Part shown: in pieces, positions 8,218 to 16,598 of the stretch | Position numbering within the stretch: the first letter of the stretch is position 1 | Layout: the number at the start of each line of letters is the position of its first letter | Assembly: GCA_040400005.1 (NCBI GenBank) | Contig: JBBARC010000044.1 | Span: 1 to 31,564, forward strand | Direction: 5' to 3' | Length of the DNA: 31,564 nt | Source of the DNA: JBBARC01 sp040400005 | GTDB taxonomy: Bacteria > Pseudomonadota > Alphaproteobacteria > Acetobacterales > Acetobacteraceae | Notes under the pieces: model-generated | Seen by the model: the letters and a program-made list of their open reading frames with translations, nothing else | Databases searched by the model: none | Told to the model about the DNA's origin: nothing | Position numbers and translations under genes: made by a program

Positions 8218-8236
8218 GCCGCCATAGTGGCGGTTT
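8218..8236 (+). terminator. Short terminator hairpin after the second DUF465 gene
   Basis: CCGCCA (8219-8224) pairs with TGGCGG (8228-8233) around TAG, followed by TTT, four bases after the stop codon. The stem is GC-rich but the T run is short. Confidence 0.45.
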
Positions 8237-8265
8237 GGTCCCGAATTTTCTCTTAAAAATTCAAC

Positions 8266-8302
8266 AGTTTTGCGCCCAGGGGTGGAGCCCCTGGGCGAAA
8301 CT
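8266..8302. terminator. Bidirectional terminator between convergent genes
   Basis: A perfect 10-bp stem, CGCCCAGGGG (8273-8282) with CCCCTGGGCG (8288-8297), closes on TGGAG. AGTTTT on the left and AAACTTT on the right extend the pairing and give U-rich tails in both directions. It sits between the plus-strand DUF465 gene and the minus-strand trcR gene, where a shared terminator would be expected. Confidence 0.65.
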
Positions 8303-8324
8303 TTGTAACGCCGGCGCGTTAGGT

Positions 8325-8903
8325 TTACGCGGCTTCTTCGTGTTCCGGCATCGGCGGCGGCGGCACGGCGCGGCCTTCGCGCACCAGGCGATCATTGGCG
8401 GTGGCAACCATCGCGTTAAGATCGGTCTGGCTGCACAGGCCCAGCATGACCGGGTCCACCGGTTTGATGTTGGCGCTGTTCCAATGGTGCTTGTCGCGCA
8501 CTTTCTGGATCGTGTCTTTGGTGGTGCCGACCAGCTTTACCACTTGCGCTTCTGACAATTGCGGGAAATTGCGCAGCAAATAGGCGATGGCGTTGGGGCG
8601 GTCGTTGCGTTTGGCAACCGGGGTATAGCGCGAGGATTTTTGTTTTTTGGGCGAATAGCTGGTCGGTGGCATCAGCTTTAGGCGGCGCGCGCTATCGGCT
8701 TCGCAGGCCTTGATATCCTCGGCGCTGACCTGTTGATTGGCCACCGGATCGTACCCCACAATACCCTGGGCCACTTCGCCATCAGCGATGGCTTGCACCT
8801 CGAGCGGGTGCATGCCGCAGAAATCGGCGATTTGGGTAAAGGTAAGGGCAGTTTTGTCGATCAGCCACACGGCGGTGGCTTTTGGCATCAGGGGTAGGGT
8901 CAT
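8325..8903 (-). CDS. trcR: TrcR-type cell-cycle transcriptional regulator (DUF1013)
   Basis: The 192-residue product matches the alphaproteobacterial DUF1013 family, named TrcR for a cell-cycle transcription regulator. Recognisable parts are MPKATAVWLIDKTALTFTQI near the start, the FCGMHPLEVQAIADGEV helix-turn-helix-like segment, the PTSYSPKKQKSSRYTPVAKR linker, and NFPQLSEAQVVKLVGTTKDTI, which looks like a second helix-turn-helix. The tail is Pro- and Glu-rich. ATG at 8903 is preceded by AAGGA about ten bases upstream. The same frame runs open to 9392, but that extension crosses non-coding repeat and has no family similarity. A DUF1192 gene is divergent from it. It probably binds DNA or RNA polymerase in the cytoplasm. 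Confidence 0.88.
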   Translation of the reverse strand: MTLPLMPKATAVWLIDKTALTFTQIADFCGMHPLEVQAIADGEVAQGIVGYDPVANQQVSAEDIKACEADSARRLKLMPPTSYSPKKQKSSRYTPVAKRNDRPNAIAYLLRNFPQLSEAQVVKLVGTTKDTIQKVRDKHHWNSANIKPVDPVMLGLCSQTDLNAMVATANDRLVREGRAVPPPPMPEHEEAA

Positions 8904-9074
8904 GGCGTATATCCTTGGGCGCGCAGCCGCCCGGTGCCAGGCCGGCCCGCGGGGGATCGCGGGGCCTTGTGCCAGGGGCGCGCCATGTTGATGGAACGAT
9001 GCCGGGATATGCGGCGCGCGCCCTTGGCGGGTCAAGGTAGAAAGGGGGCGGTCCAAGGTGGAAAGGGGTTTTTT

Positions 9075-9275
9075 ATGGTTGATGACGACGAAGCGCTGGC
9101 CAAGAAGCGCCGCCGGGTGGAAAAAATTCCGCTTGATGGCCTCAGTATCGGCGATTTGCGCGATTACATTGGCGAGATGCAGGCCGAGATTGGCCGAGTC
9201 GAGGCAGCGATTGGCGCAAAGCACGCGGCGCGGGGGTCGGCAGAGAGTTTTTTCAAAAAACCGCCGGGTGGTTAG
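9075..9275 (+). CDS. DUF1192 small protein
   Basis: The 66-residue protein fits the alphaproteobacterial DUF1192 family: acidic N-terminus (MVDDDEALAKKRRR), the core LDGLSIGDLRDYIGEMQAEI, then RVEAAIGAKHAARGSAESFF. The family is a short coiled coil of unknown function. I chose ATG 9075 because the family begins with this acidic segment and an AAGGTGGAAAGGGG purine stretch lies just upstream; the frame is open further 5' to 8934 but that part looks non-coding. It is divergent from trcR. The stop is followed 27 bases later by a palindromic repeat arm, as are several gene ends here. Confidence 0.83.
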   Translation: MVDDDEALAKKRRRVEKIPLDGLSIGDLRDYIGEMQAEIGRVEAAIGAKHAARGSAESFFKKPPGG

Positions 9276-9301
9276 GCGGGGTATTGGGGTGAAAGTTAGA
9301 C

Positions 9302-9436
9302 CCTTCTTTTTCTGAAGAAAAAGAAGCAAAAAGACTTTTGTCATGCGCGGACAGGGGCAGCCCTGCCACCGCGTTTGCCGAACTAGCGTCATAAAAGTCT
9401 TTTTTGTTTCTTTTTTCGGAAGTCAAAAAGAAAATT
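9302..9436. repeat. Inverted pair of palindromic arms (copy B)
   Basis: The left arm at 9302-9343 is intact: the perfect 24-base palindrome CTTCTTTTTCT-GA-AGAAAAAGAAG (9303-9326) followed by AAAAAGACTTTT (9328-9339). The right arm at about 9390-9436 keeps AAAAGTCTTTTTTG, but its second palindrome is degraded (TTTCTTTTTTCGGAAGTCAAAAAG). The left arm follows the DUF1192 gene end on the plus strand. Confidence 0.85.
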
Positions 9437-9541
9437 CCTACTTTTGGGCTTACCCGATTGTTACGGGAGATTAGGCGGAACGGCGGCTAGGTGCCGCCGC
9501 TTGGGGTTAACCGCCGGTAATAGATAGGATTTTTAGCGCAT

Positions 9542-10207
9542 ATGGCTGGTTTTAAGGTGGGCATCGTGCCGGTGACCCCGTTTCAACAGAATTGCACGCT
9601 GATCTGGGACCCCGCCCTGGCCACTGGCGTGGTGATCGATCCCGGCGGGGATGTGCCGCAAATTGAGGCCGCCATTGCCCGGGCGGGGTTTGCTGTGAGC
9701 GAGATTTGGCTGACCCATGGGCATTTGGACCATGCCGGTGGGGCGATGGAACTGGCGGCTAATTTGAATGCCGGGTTGGCCGAGGGTGCGGCGCGGGTGG
9801 CGATCGTTGGCCCCGATCTGCGCGATGCGCCGCTGTGCGCCAGTTTGAGCGCGCAGGGCAAAATGTTTGGGGTGGACAATTTACGCGATGTGGTGCCCGA
9901 CCGGTGGCTGGCCGAAGGGGATACCGTGCGGGTGGGGCCGTTTGTGTTTGATGTGCTGCATTGCCCGGGCCACACACCGGGGCATGTGGTGTTTGTGAAC
10001 AAGGCGGCGCGGTTTGCCCAAGTAGGCGACGTGCTGTTTCAGGGATCGATCGGGCGCACCGATTTCCCCTATGGCGACCATGCGGCGTTGATTGATGCGA
10101 TCACCAACAAAGTTCTGCCGTTGGGTGATGATGTGCGGTTTGTTTGCGGCCATGGGCCGAGCAGCACGATTGGGGCGGAGCGAAAATCTAACCCGTTTCT
10201 GCAGTAG
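9542..10207 (+). CDS. Metallo-beta-lactamase-fold hydrolase, glyoxalase II/YcbL-like
   Basis: The 221-residue protein has the full set of metal-binding motifs. THGHLDH is at 58-64, HCPGHTPGH at 140-148, the bridging aspartate is in VGDVLF (about 161-166), and the last histidine is in VCGHGP (201-206). Length and QQNCTLIWDP near the start resemble the YcbL/type II glyoxalase-like hydrolases, which cleave small thioesters such as S-lactoylglutathione with two metals. The true substrate cannot be read from sequence. ATG at 9542 is preceded by AGGA at a rather long distance. A 7-bp hairpin (CGGCGGC-TAGGT-GCCGCCG, 9481-9499) lies upstream. The next gene starts 6 bases after the stop, so the pair is likely co-transcribed. 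Confidence 0.9.
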   Translation: MAGFKVGIVPVTPFQQNCTLIWDPALATGVVIDPGGDVPQIEAAIARAGFAVSEIWLTHGHLDHAGGAMELAANLNAGLAEGAARVAIVGPDLRDAPLCASLSAQGKMFGVDNLRDVVPDRWLAEGDTVRVGPFVFDVLHCPGHTPGHVVFVNKAARFAQVGDVLFQGSIGRTDFPYGDHAALIDAITNKVLPLGDDVRFVCGHGPSSTIGAERKSNPFLQ

Positions 10208-10213
10208 GTTTTC

Positions 10214-11284
10214 GTGGATCATGATCGGGTTTTTGGCCTGGATGTAGCGCGGGCGGTGGCCGTGCTGCTGGTGCTGGTGTGCCATACCCAGTATTTTATA
10301 ACGTTATGGTTTGGCGTGCCGCAATATCTGCCTCTGGCGTATGGCGGGTTTTTGGGCGTTGAGATTTTTTTCGTACTCAGCGGGTATTTGGTTGGGCGCA
10401 TTGTTATTCGGGCTTCCGCCGTGCCGAGTTTTGTCAATTGGCGGATATTTATGGCGCGGCGCTGGTGGCGCACGTTGCCGCTGTACTATGCGTGTTTGGC
10501 GGTGCTGGCAGTGGCGTGGCCGCTGGTGTTTTATGCCAGCAAGGATCGCGACTGGGGTTTGGGCGTGATCGCGCGCAATGCGTTTTTTGTGCAAAATTTT
10601 AATTGGCACGTGGCCGAGGGGAATTGGTTTAGCGTGTCGTGGTCTCTGACCGTGGAAGAATGGTTTTACGGGGTGTTTTCGGTGGCGTTGCTGGCGTTGG
10701 CACGCGTGGTGGGTGGGGGCCGTGCGTTGGCGATTGTGCTGGCGGTGTTTTTGGTGGGGCCGGCGGCGTGGCGGTTTAGCACGGAGCCGTTTAATGGGCT
10801 GCCGTATTCGGTGTTGACCGGGGTTGATCAGATTGGGTTTGGTGTGGTGGTGGCGTGGGTTAGTCTGCGCCGGCCGGTTTGGTTTGGGCGCTGGGTTTTG
10901 CTGCTGATGCCTGGGGTTTTGTTGAACGCGGCGTTTTGGGTGGCGCTGGATTGGCTGTTTGGGGCTAACCGGCACATGCGGTTTGCGCTGGCGCCGGATG
11001 TGTTGGCGTTGGGGTTGGCGTTGTGTTTGCCGGCTTGTGCGCGGTGGCGCGAGGCACGTGGGGTTGCGGCCGGTTTGGTGCGGTGGGTGAGTGGACGGTC
11101 TTATGCTTTGTACCTGACGCATCTGTCGATTTTGGAGTTTGCGGCGCATTATAAGGATCGGGGAGATATTTCCGCCAGCGGTGCGTTGATGGTGGCGTTG
11201 GCGGCTATGGTTGCGATACCGGAGGTTTCTTGGCGGTGTTTGGAGAGTCCGGCGTTGCGTCGGCGGCCGCGGGTGGTTGCTTAG
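10214..11284 (+). CDS. Acyltransferase 3 family (OafA/YrhL-like) membrane protein
   Basis: The 356-residue, highly hydrophobic protein has about ten membrane helices. It has the family signatures: the catalytic-type histidine in LVLVCHTQYF near residue 24, LGVEIFFVLSGYLVGR at about 46-61, and the WSLTVEEWFYG loop. Members transfer acetyl or other acyl groups to exported sugars, lipopolysaccharide or antibiotics at the inner membrane. The target here is unknown. The start is GTG at 10214 (MDHDRVFGLD); no in-frame ATG precedes the conserved region. It begins 6 bases after the hydrolase gene. A second member of the family is at 30305-31474; they do not look like recent duplicates. Confidence 0.9.
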   Translation: MDHDRVFGLDVARAVAVLLVLVCHTQYFITLWFGVPQYLPLAYGGFLGVEIFFVLSGYLVGRIVIRASAVPSFVNWRIFMARRWWRTLPLYYACLAVLAVAWPLVFYASKDRDWGLGVIARNAFFVQNFNWHVAEGNWFSVSWSLTVEEWFYGVFSVALLALARVVGGGRALAIVLAVFLVGPAAWRFSTEPFNGLPYSVLTGVDQIGFGVVVAWVSLRRPVWFGRWVLLLMPGVLLNAAFWVALDWLFGANRHMRFALAPDVLALGLALCLPACARWREARGVAAGLVRWVSGRSYALYLTHLSILEFAAHYKDRGDISASGALMVALAAMVAIPEVSWRCLESPALRRRPRVVA

Positions 11285-11340
11285 GCTGCAAAATGTGCCG
11301 GTGGGTTAAGGCCCGACCTATTTGCGGGCGGTGAGTTGCG

Positions 11341-11373
11341 GCGACGGATGACGCTTCGCTTATCCGTCCTACT
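11341..11373 (+). repeat. REP-like palindromic element
   Basis: GACGGAT (11343-11349) pairs with ATCCGTC (11362-11368) around GACGCTTCGCTT, ending CCTAC. Both arms carry compensating changes relative to the GGCGGAT/ATCCGCC copy at 1817, so the stem has been kept while the sequence drifted. Confidence 0.7.
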
Positions 11374-11615
11374 ATGGACTTGTCGGGACCATTTAGTGCC
11401 AATTGTAATGCCCGCCTCTCGGGGGTAAAAATGGGATCGCCCCAAATAGCAAGACAAAAAACGCCACGAAGGCGGCGGCGTCAACCGGTCGGCGAGGGGT
11501 GTAGCTCTAGGTTTAAGATGAATGCTGGTGCAGTAACCCGATTGAGCCAATAACCGATGATTGTTGCCATACGAGAGTCTGGCTTCCACAGCTTGTCTGG
11601 GGTGGTTGCAACATG

Positions 11616-11643
11616 CGTCGGTGGGCTGAAAGCCCACCCTACT
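11616..11643 (+). repeat. GTGGGCT hairpin repeat
   Basis: A perfect 8-bp stem, GGTGGGCT with AGCCCACC (11620-11638), has a GAA loop and is flanked by GCGTC and CTAC. This type of hairpin is widely scattered between genes in many proteobacteria. It is related in layout, but not in sequence, to the REP-like element. Confidence 0.6.
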
Positions 11644-11901
11644 GAACACGGAGAAAGGTCCTTGTTGTGAATGTAAATTTTGATAGGAAAGGGGGCTAGT
11701 GAGAGAAGACGCGGGTTAAAACCCACGCTACGCTCGCTGCCATGCCATGATAGTTTTGCGATAATAATTTGGTCCGGGCGCGTTAATGCAGGGGGACGCA
11801 GCACCAGGCAGATGTTGCGGGACGGGGAAGAACGGCGCGTGGAACCCGCCCTATGTTGGGGTGTGCGCGACCCAGCCGCGACACAAACAGCCCCATTATT
11901 A

Positions 11902-11940
11902 CAAAAGTCTTTTGCTTCTTTTCTTCAGAAAAGAAGATTC
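11902..11940 (+). repeat. Single palindromic arm (copy C) after dnaE2
   Basis: AAAAGTCTTTT (11903-11913) is followed by the 22-base palindrome CTTCTTTTCT-TC-AGAAAAGAAG (11915-11936). No inverted partner arm is nearby. It ends about ten bases from the dnaE2 stop codon. Confidence 0.85.
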
Positions 11941-11949
11941 TTCCTTCCC

Positions 11950-14900
11950 TTAATGAAAATTCCGCGCAGTTATTTTCACCATAGTCTCATCATGGGAAAG
12001 CGCATCGAGGTGGGTGGAAAAATCGGTCATGTCGTTGGCGATGAGGTGGATGACGGCGCCTTCGCGTTGCACCATGCCGCGGCAGGCGATGAGGCGGGCG
12101 GCGAGAATGATGCGGCGTTGGCGTTCGTACAGGCTGGGCCAGATGATGAGGTTGGCGGTGCCGGTTTCGTCTTCGATGGTCATGAACATAACGCCTTTGG
12201 CGCTGCTGGGTTTTTGGCGCACCAGCACCAAGCCGGCGATGTGGGCTTTGCTGCCATCGCGGGCGTGGCCGATGTGGGCTGCTGTTATCAGGCCCAAGTT
12301 TGCAAAGGTTTCGCGCAAAAATATGAGCGGGTGGTTGTGCAGGCTTAGGCCGGTTGCGCGGTAGTCGGCGATAACGGATTGCGCGGGCAAATGTGGTGTT
12401 AGGGTGATGGCGGTTTCGGCCAAATGTTCGCCAGCAGCAAAGAGGGGCAGATCTTGATCGGGCAGGGCGCGGACTTGCCATAGGGTTTGGCGGCGGCTGA
12501 GGTTGAGGCAGGCGAACGCATCGGCGGCAGCCAGGTGTTCCATATTGGTGCGGGAAAGTTTGGTGCGGCGCCAAAAATCTTCGATATTTGCAAACGGTTG
12601 CTCGCCGCGATGGGTGGCGATGCTGGTGGCGGCATCGGCGGTTAAACTTTTGACCAGGCAAAACCCCAAGCGCACGGCGAGAAGTTTGGTGCCTGGTTGG
12701 TGTTCGAGCGTGCACTCGTAGCGGCTGTGGTTGATCGAGATGGGGTAGATTTTAACGCCGTGCTGCTCGGCATCGCGGACAATTTGGGCGGGGGCGTAAA
12801 ACCCCATGGGTTGGGCGTTGAGCAGTGCTGCACAAAAAATATCGGGGTGGTGCCATTTTAGCCAGCAACTGACATAGGTAAGAAGGGCGAAGCTGGCGGC
12901 GTGGCTTTCGGGGAAGCCGTAGCTGCCAAACCCTTCGATTTGGCGAAAAATGCGATCGGCGAAATCGGGTGTGTAGCCGCGGGCGACCATGCCGTGCAGC
13001 ATTTTATCGCGAAATTTCGCAACACCACCGGTCATTTTAAACGTCGCCATGGAGCGGCGCAGTTGATCGGCCTCGCCTGGGGTAAAGCCTGCGCAGATGA
13101 TGGCGATTTTCATCGCTTGTTCCTGAAATAAGGGCACGCCCAGGGTACGTCCCAAAACACTGCGCAGCTCATCAGTGGGGAAGGTGACCGCTTCGCGGCC
13201 TTCGCGGCGGCGCAGATAGGGGTGCACCATGTCGCCCTGAATGGGGCCGGGGCGAACGATGGCAACTTCGATGACCAGATCATAAAAGCAGGCGGGTTTG
13301 AGGCGCGGCAGCATGGACATTTGCGCGCGGCTTTCGATTTGAAACACGCCCACCGTATCGGCGACCTGGATCATGGCGTAGGTTTGCGCGCAGTTTTGCG
13401 GGATGGTGGCGAGATTAAGGTTAATGTTTTTGTGCCTACCGAGGAAGGCAAAACATTTTGCCAGGCAGCTTAACATGCCCAAGGCCAGAACATCAACTTT
13501 CATAAAGCGCAAAACATCGATGTCGTCTTTATCCCATTCGATAATCTGGCGATCGGCCATGGCGGCAGGCTCGATTGGCACTAATGTATCGAGGCGATCT
13601 TGGGTGAGCACAAAGCCGCCGGGGTGCTGGGATAAATGGCGCGGGAAATCAATCAACTCTGCGGCCAACTGCAGGGTTAAGGCTAGGCGCGGGTCGCGCG
13701 CATCAAGGCCGATAGCGGCGATATCGTCGGTGCTGGGCGGGGTGCTGCTCCACCCTGACACCTGGGCGGTGAGCGCGTTGACGGTATCTTCGGCAAAACC
13801 CATGGCGCGGGCGACATCGCGGGTGGCGCCGCGGCCGCGGTAGCGAATGGTGGTGGCGCACAACGCTGCGCGATCGCGGCCATAGGTTTCAAAAATCCAT
13901 TGTATCACTTCCTCGCGGCGATCGTGTTCGAAATCGACATCGATATCGGGTGGTTCGCGGCGTTCGGCGCTGATGAAACGTTCGAACAAAAGATCGCTTT
14001 CGGCGGGGTCGATCGCGGTAATGCCCAGCACGTAGCAGACTGCACTATTGGCGGCACTGCCGCGGCCCTGGCACAAAATGGCGCGGCTGCGGGCGAACAT
14101 GACGATGCTATGCACGGTTAAAAAATACGGCGCGTAATCAAGCTGGCCGATAAGAGACAGTTCGTGGTGCAGTTGGGCGGTAATTTTGGCGGGGATAGTT
14201 ACGCCATAGCGGTTTTGCGCACCCTGCCAGGTGAGGGTTTCCAGCGCTTGTTGCGGGGTGAGGCCGGGGATGATGGCTTCTGCCGGGTATTGGTAGCGTA
14301 ATTCGTTGAGCGAAAATTGGCAGGCAGTGGCGATGTCGATTGTGCGCGCTAAAGCTGCTGGGTAGCGGGCGAACAGGCGGCACATTTCAGCCGGGGTTTG
14401 CAGATGGCGGCCGGCGAAACTTTGGCGCAATACCCCGAGATCATCGATGGTGGTGCGGTTGCGGATGGCGCACAGGGTATCTTGCAGCATGCGGCGCTGC
14501 GGGGTGTGATACAAAACATCGTTGGTGACCACGGGGGATAAGCGGTGGGCGTAAGCGGCGTTAGCAATGGCGGCGAGGCGTTGCGCATCCCTTGGGCGCC
14601 AGTGGCGCACTAACGCCACCGAGCCATGCGCGCCAAAAATATCGTGCGTATGGGCAAGCATTTTGGCAAAATCCGGGGTGGCAGGATCGGTTATGCCGGG
14701 TAGCAAAATTGCCATGAGATCGGCGTGGGCGTTGGCGATATCTGGCCAGGCTAAATGGCAGCCGCCTTTGCCGGCACGGCGTTTGCCCAGTGTGAGCAGG
14801 CCGCACAAATTGGCGTAGCCGGCGCGGTTACGCGGGTAGAGGGTGAGCGCGCTGCCATCGGTGAGGTCGACGCGGGCACCGACAATGAGGCGCACGTGGG

Positions 14901-15084
14901 TTTGGGCTGCGTGCAGATGCGCGCGCACCATGCCGGCAAGGGTTGCGTGATCGGTGATGGCGAGGGCTGCGTGGCCTTGCGCGCGAGCTTGCAGAAAGAG
15001 TTCTTCCGGGTGAGATGCGCCGCGCAAAAACGAGTAATTGCTGGCGGCTTGCAGCTCGACATATTGGGCTGGCGGGTGCGGCAT
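11950..15084 (-). CDS. dnaE2: Error-prone DNA polymerase III alpha subunit DnaE2
   Basis: This is a C-family polymerase for damage-induced mutagenesis, acting with ImuA and ImuB. The 1044-residue product has the N-terminal PHP domain (YVELQAASNYSFLRGASHPEE, then LAITDHATLAG). The polymerase core includes EPPDIDVDFEHDRREEVIQW near residue 385, and a C-terminal OB-fold spans roughly HIAGLVLVRQKPSSAKGVMFM to the end. Presence of imuAB and the short ending identify it as DnaE2 rather than the replicative DnaE1. ATG at 15084-15082 overlaps the imuB TGA by one base (TGATG), so translation is coupled. The ORF is intact and lies at the end of the SOS cassette. Confidence 0.96.
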   Translation of the reverse strand: MPHPPAQYVELQAASNYSFLRGASHPEELFLQARAQGHAALAITDHATLAGMVRAHLHAAQTHVRLIVGARVDLTDGSALTLYPRNRAGYANLCGLLTLGKRRAGKGGCHLAWPDIANAHADLMAILLPGITDPATPDFAKMLAHTHDIFGAHGSVALVRHWRPRDAQRLAAIANAAYAHRLSPVVTNDVLYHTPQRRMLQDTLCAIRNRTTIDDLGVLRQSFAGRHLQTPAEMCRLFARYPAALARTIDIATACQFSLNELRYQYPAEAIIPGLTPQQALETLTWQGAQNRYGVTIPAKITAQLHHELSLIGQLDYAPYFLTVHSIVMFARSRAILCQGRGSAANSAVCYVLGITAIDPAESDLLFERFISAERREPPDIDVDFEHDRREEVIQWIFETYGRDRAALCATTIRYRGRGATRDVARAMGFAEDTVNALTAQVSGWSSTPPSTDDIAAIGLDARDPRLALTLQLAAELIDFPRHLSQHPGGFVLTQDRLDTLVPIEPAAMADRQIIEWDKDDIDVLRFMKVDVLALGMLSCLAKCFAFLGRHKNINLNLATIPQNCAQTYAMIQVADTVGVFQIESRAQMSMLPRLKPACFYDLVIEVAIVRPGPIQGDMVHPYLRRREGREAVTFPTDELRSVLGRTLGVPLFQEQAMKIAIICAGFTPGEADQLRRSMATFKMTGGVAKFRDKMLHGMVARGYTPDFADRIFRQIEGFGSYGFPESHAASFALLTYVSCWLKWHHPDIFCAALLNAQPMGFYAPAQIVRDAEQHGVKIYPISINHSRYECTLEHQPGTKLLAVRLGFCLVKSLTADAATSIATHRGEQPFANIEDFWRRTKLSRTNMEHLAAADAFACLNLSRRQTLWQVRALPDQDLPLFAAGEHLAETAITLTPHLPAQSVIADYRATGLSLHNHPLIFLRETFANLGLITAAHIGHARDGSKAHIAGLVLVRQKPSSAKGVMFMTIEDETGTANLIIWPSLYERQRRIILAARLIACRGMVQREGAVIHLIANDMTDFSTHLDALSHDETMVKITARNFH

Positions 15085-16598
15085 CAGGCAAAAAACCCGT
15101 GCAGATACCAGGATAGATCGCCGGTTTGGTGGTTGGTGCCATCACCGCGGCGAAACAGCCAGAAGCGTTGGCCGGTTTGATCTTCAACCTGAAAATAATC
15201 GCGCACGGCGTGGGTTTCGCAGGCGTTGATCCACCATTCGCCAAAAATGCGTTCGGGCCCATCGGCGCGGATGATGCGGTGGCGCTGGCGGCACCAGATA
15301 AATTGCGCCGGCGGCTGGTCGGGCAGGGCTGCCAGCACGTCGATCGGGTGGGGTGGTGATAAAAGGCGGGTGGGGCGGGGCAGGTTGGGCGGCCAGGTGG
15401 TGGTGATGCGGGCTAAGGGGGAGGCGTTGCGGGCGGCGCGTTCGGGGATGTCGCTGGCGGTGGGGAGCGTGCGAAAAATTTTCGCATTTTTGACGCGGTT
15501 TGCGACGATGTCGATGAGATCGGCCAGATCTGTGTGGGTGTGGGTATCTGGTGCGAGCAAGCTGGGGCTGGCAGGGCGGACCAAAACTTGGGTGGCGGCG
15601 TGCAGGGTGATGCGGTCTATCCCTGGTTCTGGCGCGATGTTTGTGATGCAGGCACGCAGCAGGCGCGAGAGATGAGTGGTGCTGGTGGTGGCGCTGCTGA
15701 TGCCGATGGGCAAAATTTGGCTGGTGGCATCGCTGCGTGTGCAGGTTAGGGTTAAGGCGGTGGCACCGAGGCCTTGGGCGGTGAGCAGGGCTAGCAACTG
15801 TGCCAGCAAGGCGTGCAGGGCGTGGGCGATGGCCGCCGGCGCCAGCACCGGATCTGCGAAATTTTTGTGCACCAGGGGGGCTGCGATATCGGGCAGCGGG
15901 TTGATCGGTTCGGCGATGCGGCCATAGGCCTGGTCGAGCCGGGTGAGCAGGGCAGCACCCAAACGGCGGGCGAGCGGGGCGCGTGCGGTTTGGCCGAGCG
16001 GGCCGATGTGGGCAAACCCCAGTTGGGCCAAGATATCCAGGCTTGCGGCGGGCAGGCGCAGGGCGGCCACCGGCAGGGGGGCCAGGGCATCGGCAAGGCC
16101 GGCTGGGCTAACACAGATAAAATTTAGTGCGGCAAACCGGGCCAGCGCGTGGGCCGCACCTACGGTGGGGGCGATGGCCGCACGCAGATGAATACCGGCG
16201 CTGGCAAAGCGGCTGGCGATGTGGGCCAGCATGGCGGGCTCGCCACCAAACAAATGATCGGTGCCCGTGATATCAAGCAAAAGACCATCGGGCGGGGCCG
16301 GGGCCACCAGCGGGCACAGGGTGCGGGCGCACCATTGCGCCAGACGGTGTAGGGCGGCGCGATCGTCATCGGGGGTGGCCGGGTGCAGGCTGATGCCGGG
16401 GCTGCGGGCCTGTGCGGTGCTGACCGCCATGCCTTGATGCAGACCCTGCGCGCGGGCCGCCGGGTTGGCGGCATAGACCACGCGTTTGGCACCATCCCGC
16501 GTGGTGATCAGTAGCGCGGTATCAGGCGGCGTTGCGCGCTGTTTGTGCAGGCGATCGGTTGGCCAATAGGGCAGGTAGAGCGAGGCAACCCGTGGCAT
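15084..16598 (-). CDS. imuB: ImuB, inactive Y-family polymerase of the mutasome
   Basis: ImuB is a Y-family polymerase homologue that lost catalysis and acts as an adaptor linking DnaE2 and ImuA to the beta clamp. The protein starts MPRVASLYLPYWPTDRL, the standard ImuB N-terminus, followed by PDGLLLDITGTDHLFGGE and the hallmark C-terminal end GPERIFGEWWINACE through RDYFQVEDQTG to WYLHGFFA. I set the start at 16598 because this ATG matches the family N-terminus; the frame extends to 16676 but that part is a proline-rich shadow of imuA. The resulting 504 residues overlap imuA by 77 bp. The stop overlaps the dnaE2 start. Confidence 0.92.
   Translation of the reverse strand: MPRVASLYLPYWPTDRLHKQRATPPDTALLITTRDGAKRVVYAANPAARAQGLHQGMAVSTAQARSPGISLHPATPDDDRAALHRLAQWCARTLCPLVAPAPPDGLLLDITGTDHLFGGEPAMLAHIASRFASAGIHLRAAIAPTVGAAHALARFAALNFICVSPAGLADALAPLPVAALRLPAASLDILAQLGFAHIGPLGQTARAPLARRLGAALLTRLDQAYGRIAEPINPLPDIAAPLVHKNFADPVLAPAAIAHALHALLAQLLALLTAQGLGATALTLTCTRSDATSQILPIGISSATTSTTHLSRLLRACITNIAPEPGIDRITLHAATQVLVRPASPSLLAPDTHTHTDLADLIDIVANRVKNAKIFRTLPTASDIPERAARNASPLARITTTWPPNLPRPTRLLSPPHPIDVLAALPDQPPAQFIWCRQRHRIIRADGPERIFGEWWINACETHAVRDYFQVEDQTGQRFWLFRRGDGTNHQTGDLSWYLHGFFA

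Larger units (their letters stand above)
11285..11949. other. Gene-free region packed with short palindromes
   Basis: This 665-base stretch holds no convincing gene. It does hold at least four different small inverted repeats: the REP-like element at 11341-11373, GGTGGGCT-GAA-AGCCCACC at 11620-11638, an imperfect GCGGGTT/AACCCACGC hairpin at 11711-11728, and a palindromic arm at 11902-11940. The imperfect GGTGGGTTAAGGCCCGACC near 11300 and ACCCGCCCTA near 11843 look like further fragments. The open frames here translate these repeats and are best ignored. Confidence 0.7.

Noticed and set aside
8904..9392. Longer N-terminus for the TrcR gene
   Set aside because: The extension crosses a palindromic repeat arm and the DUF1192 gene on the other strand, and has no family similarity; ATG 8903 has a good ribosome binding site.
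10304..11149. 281-codon minus-strand frame across the acyltransferase
   Set aside because: Its product is an Arg/His/Pro/Gln-rich shadow of a membrane-protein gene; the plus strand has the clear family motifs.
11481..11804. 107-codon minus-strand frame in the gene-free region
   Set aside because: It translates through hairpin repeats (GWAFSPPTHVATT comes from the GTGGGCT element) and has no independent support.
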